DNA of 64,000 nucleotides, taken from NCBI GenBank assembly GCA_028015205.1, contig CM051516.1:27146593-27210592 (forward strand), read 5' to 3'. Below the pieces are notes generated by a model, which saw only the letters and a program-made list of their open reading frames with translations, did no database searches and was not told the origin of the DNA. Each line of letters begins with the position of its first letter. The stretch's first letter is position 1. The position numbers and the translations under genes are program-made. Shown in pieces: positions 12,182 to 23,274 of the stretch. This stretch comes from Mytilisepta virgata. Its lineage: Eukaryota; Mollusca; Bivalvia; Mytilida; Mytilidae.

Positions 12182-13906
12182 TTATTCTTATTATTATTTT
12201 TCTTCTTTTCCGCCAACTTCGATGTCAAGAATTTTCTTCATTTCGCGACATATCGAAATGATATTTCACCAGTTGGTTCGAAATGATAAACCGGATTTAG
12301 GATTGACACCGCGAAGCCGAACTCTTTTCCATACAGAGTTATCTGCCCAAATACCGTAAACCTTTGTTACCAGAATAACTCAGGAACCGTAACAAATAGC
12401 TGATCAAATATATTAGGAAAAATGTTCATCTTCGCAAGTCGCAACTTTGTCATGTTTCGCTCAACTTGGTTTATCGACTCCTTATGGGAGTTACTGGCCC
12501 TTGAATATTTGACGGAACGCGTGAATGATCAAAACTCGTAAACCGTTAGTCGTAGAGACTTGGGACTTTCACCATTATTCATCAGATGTCTTATTCTACA
12601 AAATGACCCCAAGGTCAAAGGTCAAGGTCACACTTGACCTTTGACCTTATACCTTGTTACCAGAATAACTCAGAAACCGTAACAAATAGCTGATCAAATA
12701 TGTTGGCAAAAATGTTCATCTTCGCAAGACGCAACTTTGTCATGTTTCGCTCAACTTGGTTTATCGACTCCTTATAGGAGTTACTGGCCCTTGAATATTT
12801 GACGAAACACGTACATGGTCAAAACTCATAAACTGTTAGTCGTAGAGAATTGGGACTTTCAACAATAGTCATCAAATGTCTTATTCTTCAAAATGACCCC
12901 AAGGTCAAAGGTCAAGGTCGCACTTGACCTTTGACCTTATACCTTGTTATGACAATAACTCAGAAACCGTAACAAATAGCTGATGAAATATATTGGGGAA
13001 AATGTTTATCTTGTCAAGATCTAAGTTTGTCTCATGGGTCTGAAGTTGTACGATGACTCCTTATAGGAGTTAATGCCCTTGACTCATGTTTATTTTACAT
13101 TATAACTCGAAAACTATTATAGATATGAAGAAAAGGTTAATATAAAAAAAGATCAGTTTCAAAAGATCTACATTTTAGTACCAAGGTCAAAAGTCAGATA
13201 TCAAGGTCATCGAAAAAGCCCTTAGCAACCGACGGAAAAGTACCTAGCAACCATATATATTTATGGTCAGGACCCTATTTTAGAACTATAGAGGTGAAAA
13301 TTGAAGGTCAATGATCAAGGTCATTGAAAAAGTCCTTAGCAACCGATGGAAAAGTACCTAGCAACCATATATATTTATGTTCAGGATCATATTATAGAGC
13401 CATAGAGGTCAAAATGGAAGGTCAAGGGTCAAGGTCATCGAAAAAGTCCTTAGTTACTGATGGAAAAGTACCTAGCAACCATATATATTTATGCTCAGCA
13501 CACTATTATAGAGCCGTACAGGTAAAAATGGAAGGTTAAAGGTCAAGGTCATTGAAAAGTCCTTAGAAACTGATGGAAAAGTACCTAGCAACCATATATA
13601 TTTATGTTCAGGAACCTTTTTTCGAGCTGTAGAGGTAAAATGGAAGGTCATTGGTCAAGGTCATTGAAAAAGTCCTTAGCAACCGATGGAAAAGTACCTA
13701 GCAACCATATATATTTATGTTCAGGGACATATTTTAGAACTGTAGAGGTCAAAATCGAAGGTCAAAGGTCAAGGTCATTGTGACAGAGTCCTATATTTTG
13801 ACTATCCAAGTCAAAACAGAAGGTCAACAGTGATCCTTAATAGCCTTAATTGCAATTTGACACGGGAAAGACCTTGCAATTGTTCTCTGAACAATTGTCT
13901 TTCTAG
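12182..13906 (+). repeat. array unit 7
   Basis: Short leader, two B modules, link C and about five D modules, ending in the standard hairpin and CTAG (13903-13906). More diverged than the duplicated pairs. Confidence 0.8.
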
Positions 13907-15586
13907 TTATTATTAAGGTCTTTCCCGTTTCCAACGGAAAGACCTTTCTGTAATTCGTATGATTATTATTATTATTCTTATTATTATTATTTTTCTTCTT
14001 TTCCGCCAACTTCGATGTCAAGAATTTTCTTCATTTCGCGACATATCGAAATGATATTTCAACAGTTGGTTTGGAATGATAAACCGGATTCAGGATTGAC
14101 ACCGCGAAGCCGAACTCTTTTCCATACAGAGTTATCTGCCCAAATACCGTAAACCATTGTTATCAAAATAACTCAGGAACCGTAACAAATAGCTGATCAA
14201 ATATATTAGGAAAAATGTTCATCTTCACAAGACGCAAGTTTGTCATGTTTCGCTCAACTTGGTCTATCGACTCCTTATGGGAGTTACTGGCCCTTGAATA
14301 TTTGACGGAGCGCGTGCATGATCAAAACTCATAAACCGTTAGTCGCAGAGACTTGGGACTTTCACCATTAGTCATCCGATGTCTTATTCTACAAAATGAC
14401 CCCAAGGTCAAAGGTCAAGGTCGCACTTGACCTTTGACCTTATACCTTGTTATGAGAATAACTCAGAAACCGTAAAAGATAGCTGATGAAATATGTTGGC
14501 AAAAATGTTCATCTTTGCAAGACGCAACTTTGTCATGTTTCGCTCAACTTGGTTTATCGACTCCTTATAGGAGTTACTGGCCCTTGAATATTTGACGAAA
14601 CACGTACATGGTCAAAACTCAAAAACTGTTAATCGTAGAGACTTGGGACTTTCACCAATAGTCATCAAATGTCTTATTCTTCAAAATGACCCCAAGGTCA
14701 AAGGTCAATGTCACACTTGACCTTTGACCTTATACCTTGTTACAAGAATAACCTTGTTATGAGAATAACTCAGAAACCGTAACAAATAGCTGATGAAATA
14801 TATTGGGGGAAATGTTTATCTTGTCAAGATCTAAGTTTGTCTCATTGGGTCTGAAGTTGTACGATGACTCCTTATACGAGTTACTGCCTTTGAGGCATGT
14901 TTATTTTATCCTATATCTCGAAAACCATTATAGATATGAAGAAAATGTAAATACAAAAAAAGATCAGTTTCAAAAGATCTACATTTTAGTACCAAGGTCA
15001 AAAGTCAGATATCAAGGTCATTGAAAAAGCCCTTAGCAACCGACGGAAAAGTACCTAGCAACCATATATATTTATGGTCAGGACCCTATTATACAACTAT
15101 AGGGGTGAAAATTGAAGGTCAAAGATCAAGGTCATTGAAAAAGTCCTTAGCAACCGATGGAAAAGTACCTAGCAACCATATATATTTCTGTTCAGGATCA
15201 TATTATAGAGTTATAGAGGTCAAAATGGAAGGTCAAGGGTCAAGGTCATCAAAAAAGCCCTTAGATACTGATGGAAAAGTACCTAGCAACCATATCTATT
15301 TTTGTTCAGGATCATATTATAGAACCATAGAGGTCAAAATGGAAGGTCAAGGGTCAAGGTCATCGAAAAATTCCTTAGTAACTGATGGAAAAGTACCTAG
15401 CAACCATATATATTTATGCTCAGGACTCTATCATAGAGCCGTAGAAGTCAAAATGGAAGGTCAAGAGTCAAGGTCATTGGGACAGAGTCCTATATTTTGA
15501 CTAATATCCTTAGCAACTTAGGATTAAAAGGTCAATTTGACTAGGGAAAGACCTTGCAATTGTTCTCTGAACAATTGTCTTTCTAG
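13907..15586 (+). repeat. array unit 8 (copy of unit 1)
   Basis: The AAGGTCTTTCC hairpin and a short (TTA)n are followed by sequence near-identical to unit 1 at a constant offset of 12,791. Shared idiosyncrasies include 'GGTCAATGTCACAC' and a duplicated 'ACCTTGTTA' step. With unit 9 it forms a copied block derived from units 1 and 3. Confidence 0.8.
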
Positions 15587-16288
15587 TTCTTATTATTATT
15601 TTTCTTCTTTTCCGCCAACTTCGATGCCAAGAATTTTCTTCGTTTCGCGACATATCGAAATGATATTTCACCAGTTGGTTCGGAATGATAAACCGGATTC
15701 AGGATTGACACCGCGAAGCCGAACTCTTTTCCATACAGAGTTATCTGCCCAAATACCGTAAACCCTTGTTACCAAAATAACTCAGGAACCGTAACAAATA
15801 GCTGATCAAATATATAAGGAAAAATGTTCATCTTCGCAAGACGCAAGTTTGTCATGTTTCGCTCAACTTGGTTTATCGACTCCTTATGGGAGTTACTGGC
15901 CCTTGAATATTTGACGGAGCGCGTGCATGATCAAAACTCGTAAACTGTTAGTCGTAGAGACTTGGGACTTTCACCATTATACATCAGATGTCTTATTCTA
16001 TAAAATGACCCCAAGGTCAAAGGTCAAGGTCACACTTGACCTTTGACCTTATACCTTGTTACAAGAATAACTCAGAAACCGTAACAAATAGCTGATCAAA
16101 TATACTCTCTCAAAAAAGAAACGCAACATACAGAAAATAGGAAATTTACTTCATATATTATTTTCATAATTTATGATATAAATAATTTACACAGGAATGC
16201 AAAAATTGGCACACTTCTTGTTCATGAGTTCTTTTACCTTGGAATATCACAGTTTGTCACATATTGTCAATAAATCACTCATAAATTG

Positions 16289-17296
16289 TCAATATCTGGT
16301 ATGTCCACCATTTGCTTGTAACACAGCCCCGACTCTTCTTGGCATAGATTGAATTAAACGCTGAGTTCGAACACGCGGTATCCTTTGCCACTCAAACTGA
16401 AGTGCCTGCTGTAATTGTTGCAGATTTTGCGGTGGTGGTTGTCGTTGGCGCACGCGCCGATCCACTTCATCCCACAAATGTTCAATTGGATTAAGATCGG
16501 GTGATCGTGACGGCCAACGGATCACATTGACATTCTGTTGTTCTAAAAAGTCTACTGTTACACGTGCTGTATGTGGTCGGGCATTGTCGTGCTGAAAAAT
16601 TTCTCTCCGAATGTCAATTACGGGCAATAAATGAGGTCGTAAAATTTCGTCTCTATACCTAACAGCGTTCAGATTGCCTTGGATATGTATCAGCTGTGTG
16701 TTTCTGGCATAAGAAATAGCGGCCCACATCATAACACTGCCTCCGCCAAAATTGTCTCTCTCCACAACACAGTTTTGCGCAAAACGTTCGTTTCGGCGCC
16801 TATACACACGTATGCGACCATCTCGCTTTTCCAGTTGAAAACGTGACTCATCGCAGAACCATACTCTTCTCCAGTTCTGTAAATTCCATGCACGAACTGT
16901 AGTACACCATCTAACCCTCGCTCGGCGGTGTTGGCGTCTCAGTGTTGCTCCAAAGTAAGGTCTTCTTGCCCTCAATCCATGAGAACGTAACCGATTGCGT
17001 ACTGTCTGTGCTGATATACGGCGCAACCCAGGGACGTTTACAGCTGTTTCTGTTGCAGCAATAGTCCTATTCCGCAGATGGAAAAGTCTGATGTAACGAT
17101 CTTGCGCCCTGGTTGTAACACGCGGGCGCCCTGAACGTGGCCGATCTGTCGTAGTACCAAGCTGCAGGTAGCGTCCCCAAAGGCGTGAAATTGTGCTACG
17201 ATGAACATTGTACGTTACAGCAACAGCATTCTGTGATTCTCCGGCCTCTAGTCGTCCGATAGCGATATTCCGGGTAGCAGCGTCTAACCTTGGCAT
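16289..17296 (-). CDS. Tc1-family transposase, DD34E
   Basis: Intact 335-residue protein, normal length for Tc1 transposases, which cut the element out at its TIRs and insert it at TA dinucleotides in nuclear DNA. Residues 1-50 form the first helix-turn-helix (paired-like) region with 'STISRLWGRY'. A GRPR-type AT-hook motif is at 56-59, and a second HTH covers about 60-125. The catalytic domain shows all three acidic residues: D149 in CDESRF, D237 in HDNARPHTA, and E272 in SPDLNPIEHLW. There are 34 residues between the last two, hence DD34E. A Gly-rich segment (GGGSVMMW, 184-191) matches the family. ATG at 17294-17296 begins MPRLD; the stop is TGA. Basic residues are frequent in the N-terminal half, consistent with DNA binding. 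No internal stop or frameshift was seen. Activity is inferred, not shown. Confidence 0.95.
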   Translation of the reverse strand: MPRLDAATRNIAIGRLEAGESQNAVAVTYNVHRSTISRLWGRYLQLGTTTDRPRSGRPRVTTRAQDRYIRLFHLRNRTIAATETAVNVPGLRRISAQTVRNRLRSHGLRARRPYFGATLRRQHRRARVRWCTTVRAWNLQNWRRVWFCDESRFQLEKRDGRIRVYRRRNERFAQNCVVERDNFGGGSVMMWAAISYARNTQLIHIQGNLNAVRYRDEILRPHLLPVIDIRREIFQHDNARPHTARVTVDFLEQQNVNVIRWPSRSPDLNPIEHLWDEVDRRVRQRQPPPQNLQQLQQALQFEWQRIPRVRTQRLIQSMPRRVGAVLQANGGHTRY

Positions 17297-17598
17297 AGCG
17301 TCATCTCATCAGAATTTTATTTTACGAATGCATTCATGAAAAGAAATACCGGGTTTTTATACCGACTGACTGAGCTAAAAAATAACCCATGATTTGCACG
17401 TGAAAGTCGACCCAGTTTTTGGCAATGCGTAAATCGTAGGGTGTCCCAGATTGCGACCAAAGTCGTTTACGGGTGGATGAATTTAAATGATTGTACCTGG
17501 AAACTTTTTATGAAGGTGTAATAATGATCATGTGTACATATATTTTGATATTTATTGGTTATTTGTCCGGAAAAATAATATTTCAAAAAGATAATCTG
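17297..17598 (-). other. 5' untranslated region of the Tc1 element
   Basis: About 300 bp between the transposase start codon and the TIR. No second ORF belongs to the element. The segment presumably contains the transposase promoter, but no TATA box was identified with confidence. Confidence 0.5.
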
Positions 17599-18947
17599 AT
17601 GTTGCGTTTCTTTTTTGAGAGAGTATATGTTGGCAAAAATGTTCATCTTCGCAAGACGCAACTTTGTCATGTTTCGCTCAACTTGGTTTATCGACTCCTT
17701 ATAGGAGTTACTGGCCCTTGAATATTTGACGAAACGCGTACATGGTCAAAACTCATAAACTGTTAGTCGTAGAGACTTGGGACTTTCAACAATAGTCATC
17801 AAATGTCTTATTCTTCAAAATGACCCCAAGGTCAAAGGTCAAGGTCGCACTTGACCTTTGACCTTATACCTTGTTATGAGAATAACTCAGAAACCGTAAC
17901 AAATAGCTGATGAAATATATCGGGGAAAATGTTTATCTTGTCAAGATCTAAGTTTGTCTCATTGGGTCTGAAGTTGTACGATCACTCCTTATAGGAGTTA
18001 ATGCCCTTGACTCATGTTAATTTTACACTATATCTCGAAAACCATTATAGATATGAAGAAAAGGTTAATACAAAAAAAGATCAGTTTCAAAAGATCTACA
18101 TTTTAGTACCAAGGTCAAAAGTCAGATATCAAGGTCATCAAAAAAGCCCTTAGCAACCGACGGAAAAGTACCTAGCAACCATATATAGTTATGGTCAGGA
18201 CCCTATTATAGAACTAAAGAGGTGAAAAGTGAAGGTCAAGGATCAAGGTCATTGAAAAAGTCCTTAGCAACCGATGGAAAAGTACCTAGCAACCATATAT
18301 ATTTATGTTCAGGATCATATTATAGAGCCATAGAGGTCAAAATGGAAGGTCAAGGGTCAAGATCATCGAAAAAGTCCTTAGTTACTGATGGAAAAGTACC
18401 TAGCAACCATATATATTTATGCTCAGGACACTATTATAGAGCCGTACAGGTCAAAATGGAAGGTCAAGGGTCAAGGTCATTGAAAAAGTCCTTAGCAACT
18501 GATGGAAAAGTACCTAGCAACCATATATATTTATGTTCAGGAACCTTTTTTAGAGCTGTAGAGGTAAAATGGAAGGTCATTGGTCAAGGGCATTGAAAAA
18601 GTCCTTAGTAACCGATGAAAAAGTACCTAGCAACCATATATATTTATGCTCAGGACCGTATTATAGAGCCGTAGAGCTTAAAATGGAAGGTCAAGGGTCA
18701 AGGTCATTGTAAAAGTCCTTAGCAACCGATGTAAAAGTACCTAGCAACCATATATATTTATGTTCAGGGACCTATTTTAGAGCTGTAGAGGTCAAAATCG
18801 AAGGTCAATGGTCAAGTTCAATGTGACAGAGTCCTATATTTTGACTATACAAGTCAAAATAGAAGGTCAAGTCATGCTTAATAGCCTTAATTGCTATTTG
18901 ACAAGGGAAAGACCTTGCAATTGTTCTCTGAACAATTGTCTTTCTAG

Positions 18948-21341
18948 TTCTTATTATTATTTTTCTTCTTTTCCGCCAACTTCGATGTCAAGAATTTTCT
19001 TCATTTCGCGACATATCGAAATGATATTTCACCAGTTGGTTCGGAATGATAAACCGGATTCAGGATTGACACCGGGAAGCCGAACTCCTTTCGATACAGA
19101 GTTATCTGCCCAAATACCGTAAACCTTTGTTACCAAATAACTCAGTAACCGTAACAAATAGCTGATCAAATATATTAGGAAAAATGTTCATCTTCGCAAG
19201 TCGCAACTTTGTCATGTTTCGCTCAACTTGGTTTATCGACTCCTTATAGGAGTTACTGGCCCTTGAATATTTGACGGAACGCGTGCATGGTCAAAACTCA
19301 TAAACCATTAGTTGTAGACTTGGGACTTTCACCAATAGTCATCAGATGTCTTATTCTTCAAAATAACCCCAAGGTCAAAGGTCAAGGTCGCACTTGACCT
19401 TTGACCTTATACCTTGTTACCAGAATAACTCAGAAACCGTAACAAATAGCTGATGAAATATGTTGGCAAAAATGTTCATCTTTGCAAGACGCAACTTTGT
19501 CATGTTTCGCTCAACTTGTTTTGTCGACTCCTTATAGGAGTTACTGGCCCTTGAATATTTGACGAAATGCGTACATGGTCAAAACTCATAAACTGTTAGT
19601 TGTAGAGACTTGGGACTTTCACCAATAGTCATCAAATGTCTTATTCGTCAAAATGGCCCCAAGGTCAAAGGTCAAGGTCGCACTTGACCTTTGACCTGAT
19701 ACCTTGTTATCAGAATAACTCAGAAACCGTAACAAATAGCTGATGAAATATATAAGGGAAAATGTTTATCTTGTCAAGATCTAAGTTTTTCTCATTGGGT
19801 CTGAAGTTGTACGATAACTCCTTATAGGAGTTAATGCCCTTGAATCATATTTATTTTACACTATATCTCGAAAACCATTATAGATATGAAGAAAATGTTA
19901 ATACAAAAAAAGATCAGTTTCAAAAGATCTACATTTTAGTACCAAGGTCAAAAGTCAGATATCAAGGTCATCAAAAAGGCCCTTAGCAACCGACGGAAAA
20001 GTACCTAGCAACCATATATATCTATGGTCAGGACCCTATTATAGACCCATAGAGGTCAAAATGGAAGGTCAAGGGTCAAGGTCATCGAAAAAGTCCTTAG
20101 CAACTGATGGAAAAGTACCTAGCAACCATATATATTTATGCTCAGGACCCTATAATAAACCCGTGGACGTGAAGATTGAAGGTCAAGGATCAAGGTCAAT
20201 GAAAAAGTCCTTAGCAACCGATGGAAAAGTACCTAGCAACCATATATATTATGCTCAAGATCATATTATAGAGCGATAGAGGTCAAAATCAGAGGTCAAG
20301 AGTCAAGGTCATCATAAAAGTCCTTAGCAGCTGATGGAAAAGTACCTAGCAACCATATAAATTTATGCTCAGGATCATATTATAGACCCAAAGAGGTCAA
20401 AATGGAAGGTCAAGGGTCAAGGTCATCGAAAAAGTCCTTAGCAACTGATGGAAAAGTACCTAGCAACCATATATATTTATTCTCAGGACCCTATTATAAA
20501 GCCATAGAGGTCAAAATGGAAGGTTAGGGTCAAGGTCATTGAAAAAGTCCTTAGCAACTGATGAAAAAGTACCTAGCAACCATATATATTTATGCTCAGG
20601 ACATTATTATAGAGCTGTAGAGGTCAATATGGAAGGTCAAGGGTCAAGGCCATTGAAAAGTCCTTAGCAACTGATGGAAAAGAACCTAGCAACCATATAT
20701 ATGTATGTTCAGGAACCTATTTTAGAGCTGTAGAGGTCCAAATGGAAGGTCAACGTCAAGATCATTGAAAAAGTCCTTAGTAACTGATGGAAAAGTACCT
20801 AGCAACCACATATTTTTATGTTCAGGATCATATTATAGAGCCATAGAGGTCAAAATGGAAGGTCAAGGGTCAAGGTCATCGAAAAAAGTCCTTTGTAACT
20901 GATGGAAAAGTACCTAGCAACCATATATATTTATGCTCAGGATCCTATTATAGAGCCGTCAAGGTCAAAATGGAAGGTCAAGGGTCAAGGTCATCGAAAA
21001 AGTCCTTACCAACTGATGGAAAAGTACCTAACAACCATATTTATTTATGCTCAGGACCCTATTATAGAGCCATAGAGGTTAAAATGGAAGGTCATTGGTC
21101 AAGGTCATTGAAAAAGTCCTTAGCAACTGATGTAAAAGTACCTAGCAACCATATATTTTTATGTTCAGACCTATTTTAGAGCTGTAGAGGTCAAAATCGA
21201 AGGTCAAAGGTCAAGGTTATTGTGACAGAGTCCTATATTTTGATTATGCAAGTCAAAATAGAAAGTCAACAGTAATAGCCTTAATTGCAATTTGATATGG
21301 GAAAGACCTTGCAATTGTTCTCTGAACAATTGTCTTTCTAG
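18948..21341 (+). repeat. array unit 10, expanded 108-bp tract
   Basis: The longest unit. The leader and B modules match unit 4, but the D tract (about 19.98-21.23 kb) holds about eleven or twelve 108-bp copies, against four to seven elsewhere. Internal D-module amplification therefore occurs independently of whole-unit duplication. Confidence 0.8.
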
Positions 21342-23167
21342 TTTTTCTTCTTTTCCGCCAACTTCGATGTCAAGAATTTTCTACATTTCGCGACATATCG
21401 AAATGATATTTCACCAGTTGGTTCGGAATGATAAACCGGATTCAGGATTGACACCGCGAAGCCGAACTCTTTTCGATACAGAGTTATCTGCCCAAATACC
21501 ATAAACCCTTGTTACCAAAATAACTCAGGAACCGTAACAAATAGCTGATCAAATATATAAGGAAAAATGTTCATCTTTGCAAGACGCAAGTTTGTCATGT
21601 TTCGCTCAACTTGGTTTATCGACTCCTTATGGGAGTTACTGGCCCTTGAATATTTGACGGAGCGCGTGCATGATCAAAACTCGTAAACTGTTAGTCGTAG
21701 AGACTTGGGACTTTCACCATTATTCATCAGATGTCTTATTCTACAAAATGACCCCAAGGTCAAAGGTCAAGGTCACACTTGACCTTTGACCTTATACCTT
21801 GTTACCAGAATAACTCAGAAACCGTAACAAATAGCTGATCAAATATGTTGGCAAAAATGATCATCTTCGCAAGACGCAACTTTTTTATGTTTCGCTCAAC
21901 TTGGTTTATCGACTCCTTATAGGAGTTACTGGCCCTTGAATATTTGACGAAACGCGTATATGGTCAAAACTCATAAACTGTTAGTCGTAGAGACTTGGGA
22001 CTTTCAACAATAGTCATCAAATGTCTTATTCTTCAAAATGACCCCAAGGTCAAAGGTCAAGGTCGCACTTGACCTTTGACCTTATACCTTGTTATGAGAA
22101 TAACTCAGAAACCAAAACAAATAGCTGATGAAATATATTGGGGAAAATGTTTATCTTGTTAAGATCTAAGTTTGTCTCATTGGGTCTGAAGTTGTACGAT
22201 GACTCCTTATAGGAGTTAATGCCCTTGACTCATGTTAATTTTACACTATATCTCGAAAACCATTATAGATATGAAGAAAAGGTTAATACAAAAAAAGATC
22301 AGTTTCAAAAGATCTACATTTTAGTACCAAGGTCAAAAGTCAGATATCAAGGTCATTAAAAAACCCCTTAGCAACCGACGGAAAAGTACCTAGCAACCAT
22401 ATATATTTATGGTCAGGACCCTATTTTAGAACTATAGAGGTGAAAATTGAAGGTCAAGGATCAAGGTCATTGAAAAAGGCCTTAGCAACCCATGGAAAAG
22501 TACCTAGCAACCATATATATTTATGTTCAGGATCATATTATAGAGCCATAGAGGTCAAAATCGAAGGTCTAGGGTCAAAGTCATCGAAAAAGTCCTTAGT
22601 TACTGATGGAAAAGTACTTAGCAACCATATATATTTATGCTCAGGACACTATTATAGAGCCGTACAGGTCAAAATGGAAGGTTAAGGGTCAAGGTCATTG
22701 AAAAAGTCCTTAGCAACTGATGGAAAAGTACCTAGCAACCATATATATTTATGTTCAGGAACCTTTTTTAGAGCTGTAGAGGTAAAATGGAAGGTCATTG
22801 GTCAAGGTCATTGAAAAAGTCCTTAGTAACCGATGGAAAAGTACCTAGCAACCATATGTATTTATGCTCAGGACCATATTATAGAGCCATAGAGCTTAAA
22901 ATGGAAGGTCAAGGGTTAAGGTCATTGAAAAAGTCCTTAGCAACCGATGTAAAAGTACCTAGCAACCAGATATATTTATGTTCAGGGACCTATTTTAGAG
23001 CTGTAGAGGTCAAAATCGAAGGTCAATGGTCAAGTTCAGTGTGACAGAGTCCTATAATTTGACTATACAAGTCAAAATAGAAGGTCAACAGTCATGCTTA
23101 ATAGCCTTAATTGCTATTTGACAAGGGAAAGACCTTGCAATTGTTCTCTGAACAATTGTCTTTCTAG
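21342..23167 (+). repeat. array unit 11 (last)
   Basis: Leader, two B modules, link C and about seven D modules, ending in the standard hairpin and CTAG at 23164-23167. The flanking base is T, as expected for a Helitron inserted between host A and T. Unique sequence begins immediately after. Confidence 0.8.
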
Positions 23168-23178
23168 TTTCCAAATGA

Positions 23179-23274
23179 AATTGTTCATGTTTTTCTGAAA
23201 GTGCTCAAAATAAACAGCATGTCTGCGGAAATGAAGGAGTAGCGTGTGCTGTTGATTGTCATGCCAAGTTTAAC
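23179..23274 (+). pseudogene. decayed Kazal exon at the array border
   Basis: The reading frame from 23179 gives N-C-S-C-F-S-E-S, then HVCGNEGVACAVDCHAK, clearly aligned with the intact exons (CSCESQC, then PVCGxDGxxYxxxCHAKC). Damage is visible. An in-frame TGA sits just upstream (23176-23178). Several cysteines of the CPCSCESQC segment are lost, the Tyr is replaced, and the Cys after HAK is Phe. The 3' end still aligns with a donor (GTCAGT at 23275). The upstream acceptor side has been replaced by the end of the repeat array, 11 bp away. I read it as a relic exon of the same inhibitor gene, truncated or eroded when the array arrived. It is unlikely to be spliced into a functional domain. 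Confidence 0.6.

Larger units (their letters stand above)
16103..17625 (-). mobile_element. complete Tc1-type DNA transposon (1523 bp)
   Basis: Perfect 27-bp terminal inverted repeats (16103-16129 and 17599-17625, starting TACTCTCTC and containing GAAACGCAACA) are flanked by a TA target duplication (16101-16102 and 17626-17627). One intact transposase gene lies inside on the minus strand. The empty site is preserved in unit 3 as CAAATATGTTGGC. Identical TIRs, an uninterrupted ORF and an exact TSD argue for a recent insertion and a potentially mobile copy. The insertion post-dates duplication of the unit 3-4 block into units 9-10. Confidence 0.95.
15587..18947 (+). repeat. array unit 9, split by Tc1 element
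   Basis: Near-identical to unit 3. It is interrupted after 16102 by a 1523-bp transposon plus a 2-bp target duplication; without these it is about 1836 bp. The offset to unit 3 changes from 10,808 to 12,333 across the insertion, a difference of 1525, exactly the element plus TA. Confidence 0.85.
1147..23167 (+). repeat. 11-unit higher-order tandem array, Helitron-like unit ends
   Basis: Eleven head-to-tail units, each with the same order of modules. (A) A roughly 240-bp leader beginning TTTTTCTTCTTTTCCGCC, often preceded by (TTA)n. (B) Two or three copies of a roughly 300-bp module, each containing a 38-bp palindrome with 16-bp arms AAGGTCAAAGGTCAAG. (C) A roughly 250-bp link containing AAAAGATCAGTTTCAAAAGA. 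(D) Four to about twelve copies of a 108-bp module. (E) A tail ending in hairpin CAATTGTTC-TCT-GAACAATTG, then TCTTT and CTAG-T. A hairpin followed by CTRR-T matches the Helitron 3' terminus. No Rep/helicase ORF is present, so the units would be non-autonomous. The array ends exactly at a unit end (23167), 11 bp before a decayed Kazal exon. Confidence 0.85.

Noticed and set aside
1147..23167. CRISPR-like or bacterial repeat array
   Set aside because: Repeats are 108-300 bp and contiguous with no unique spacers; introns and animal transposons show a eukaryotic genome.
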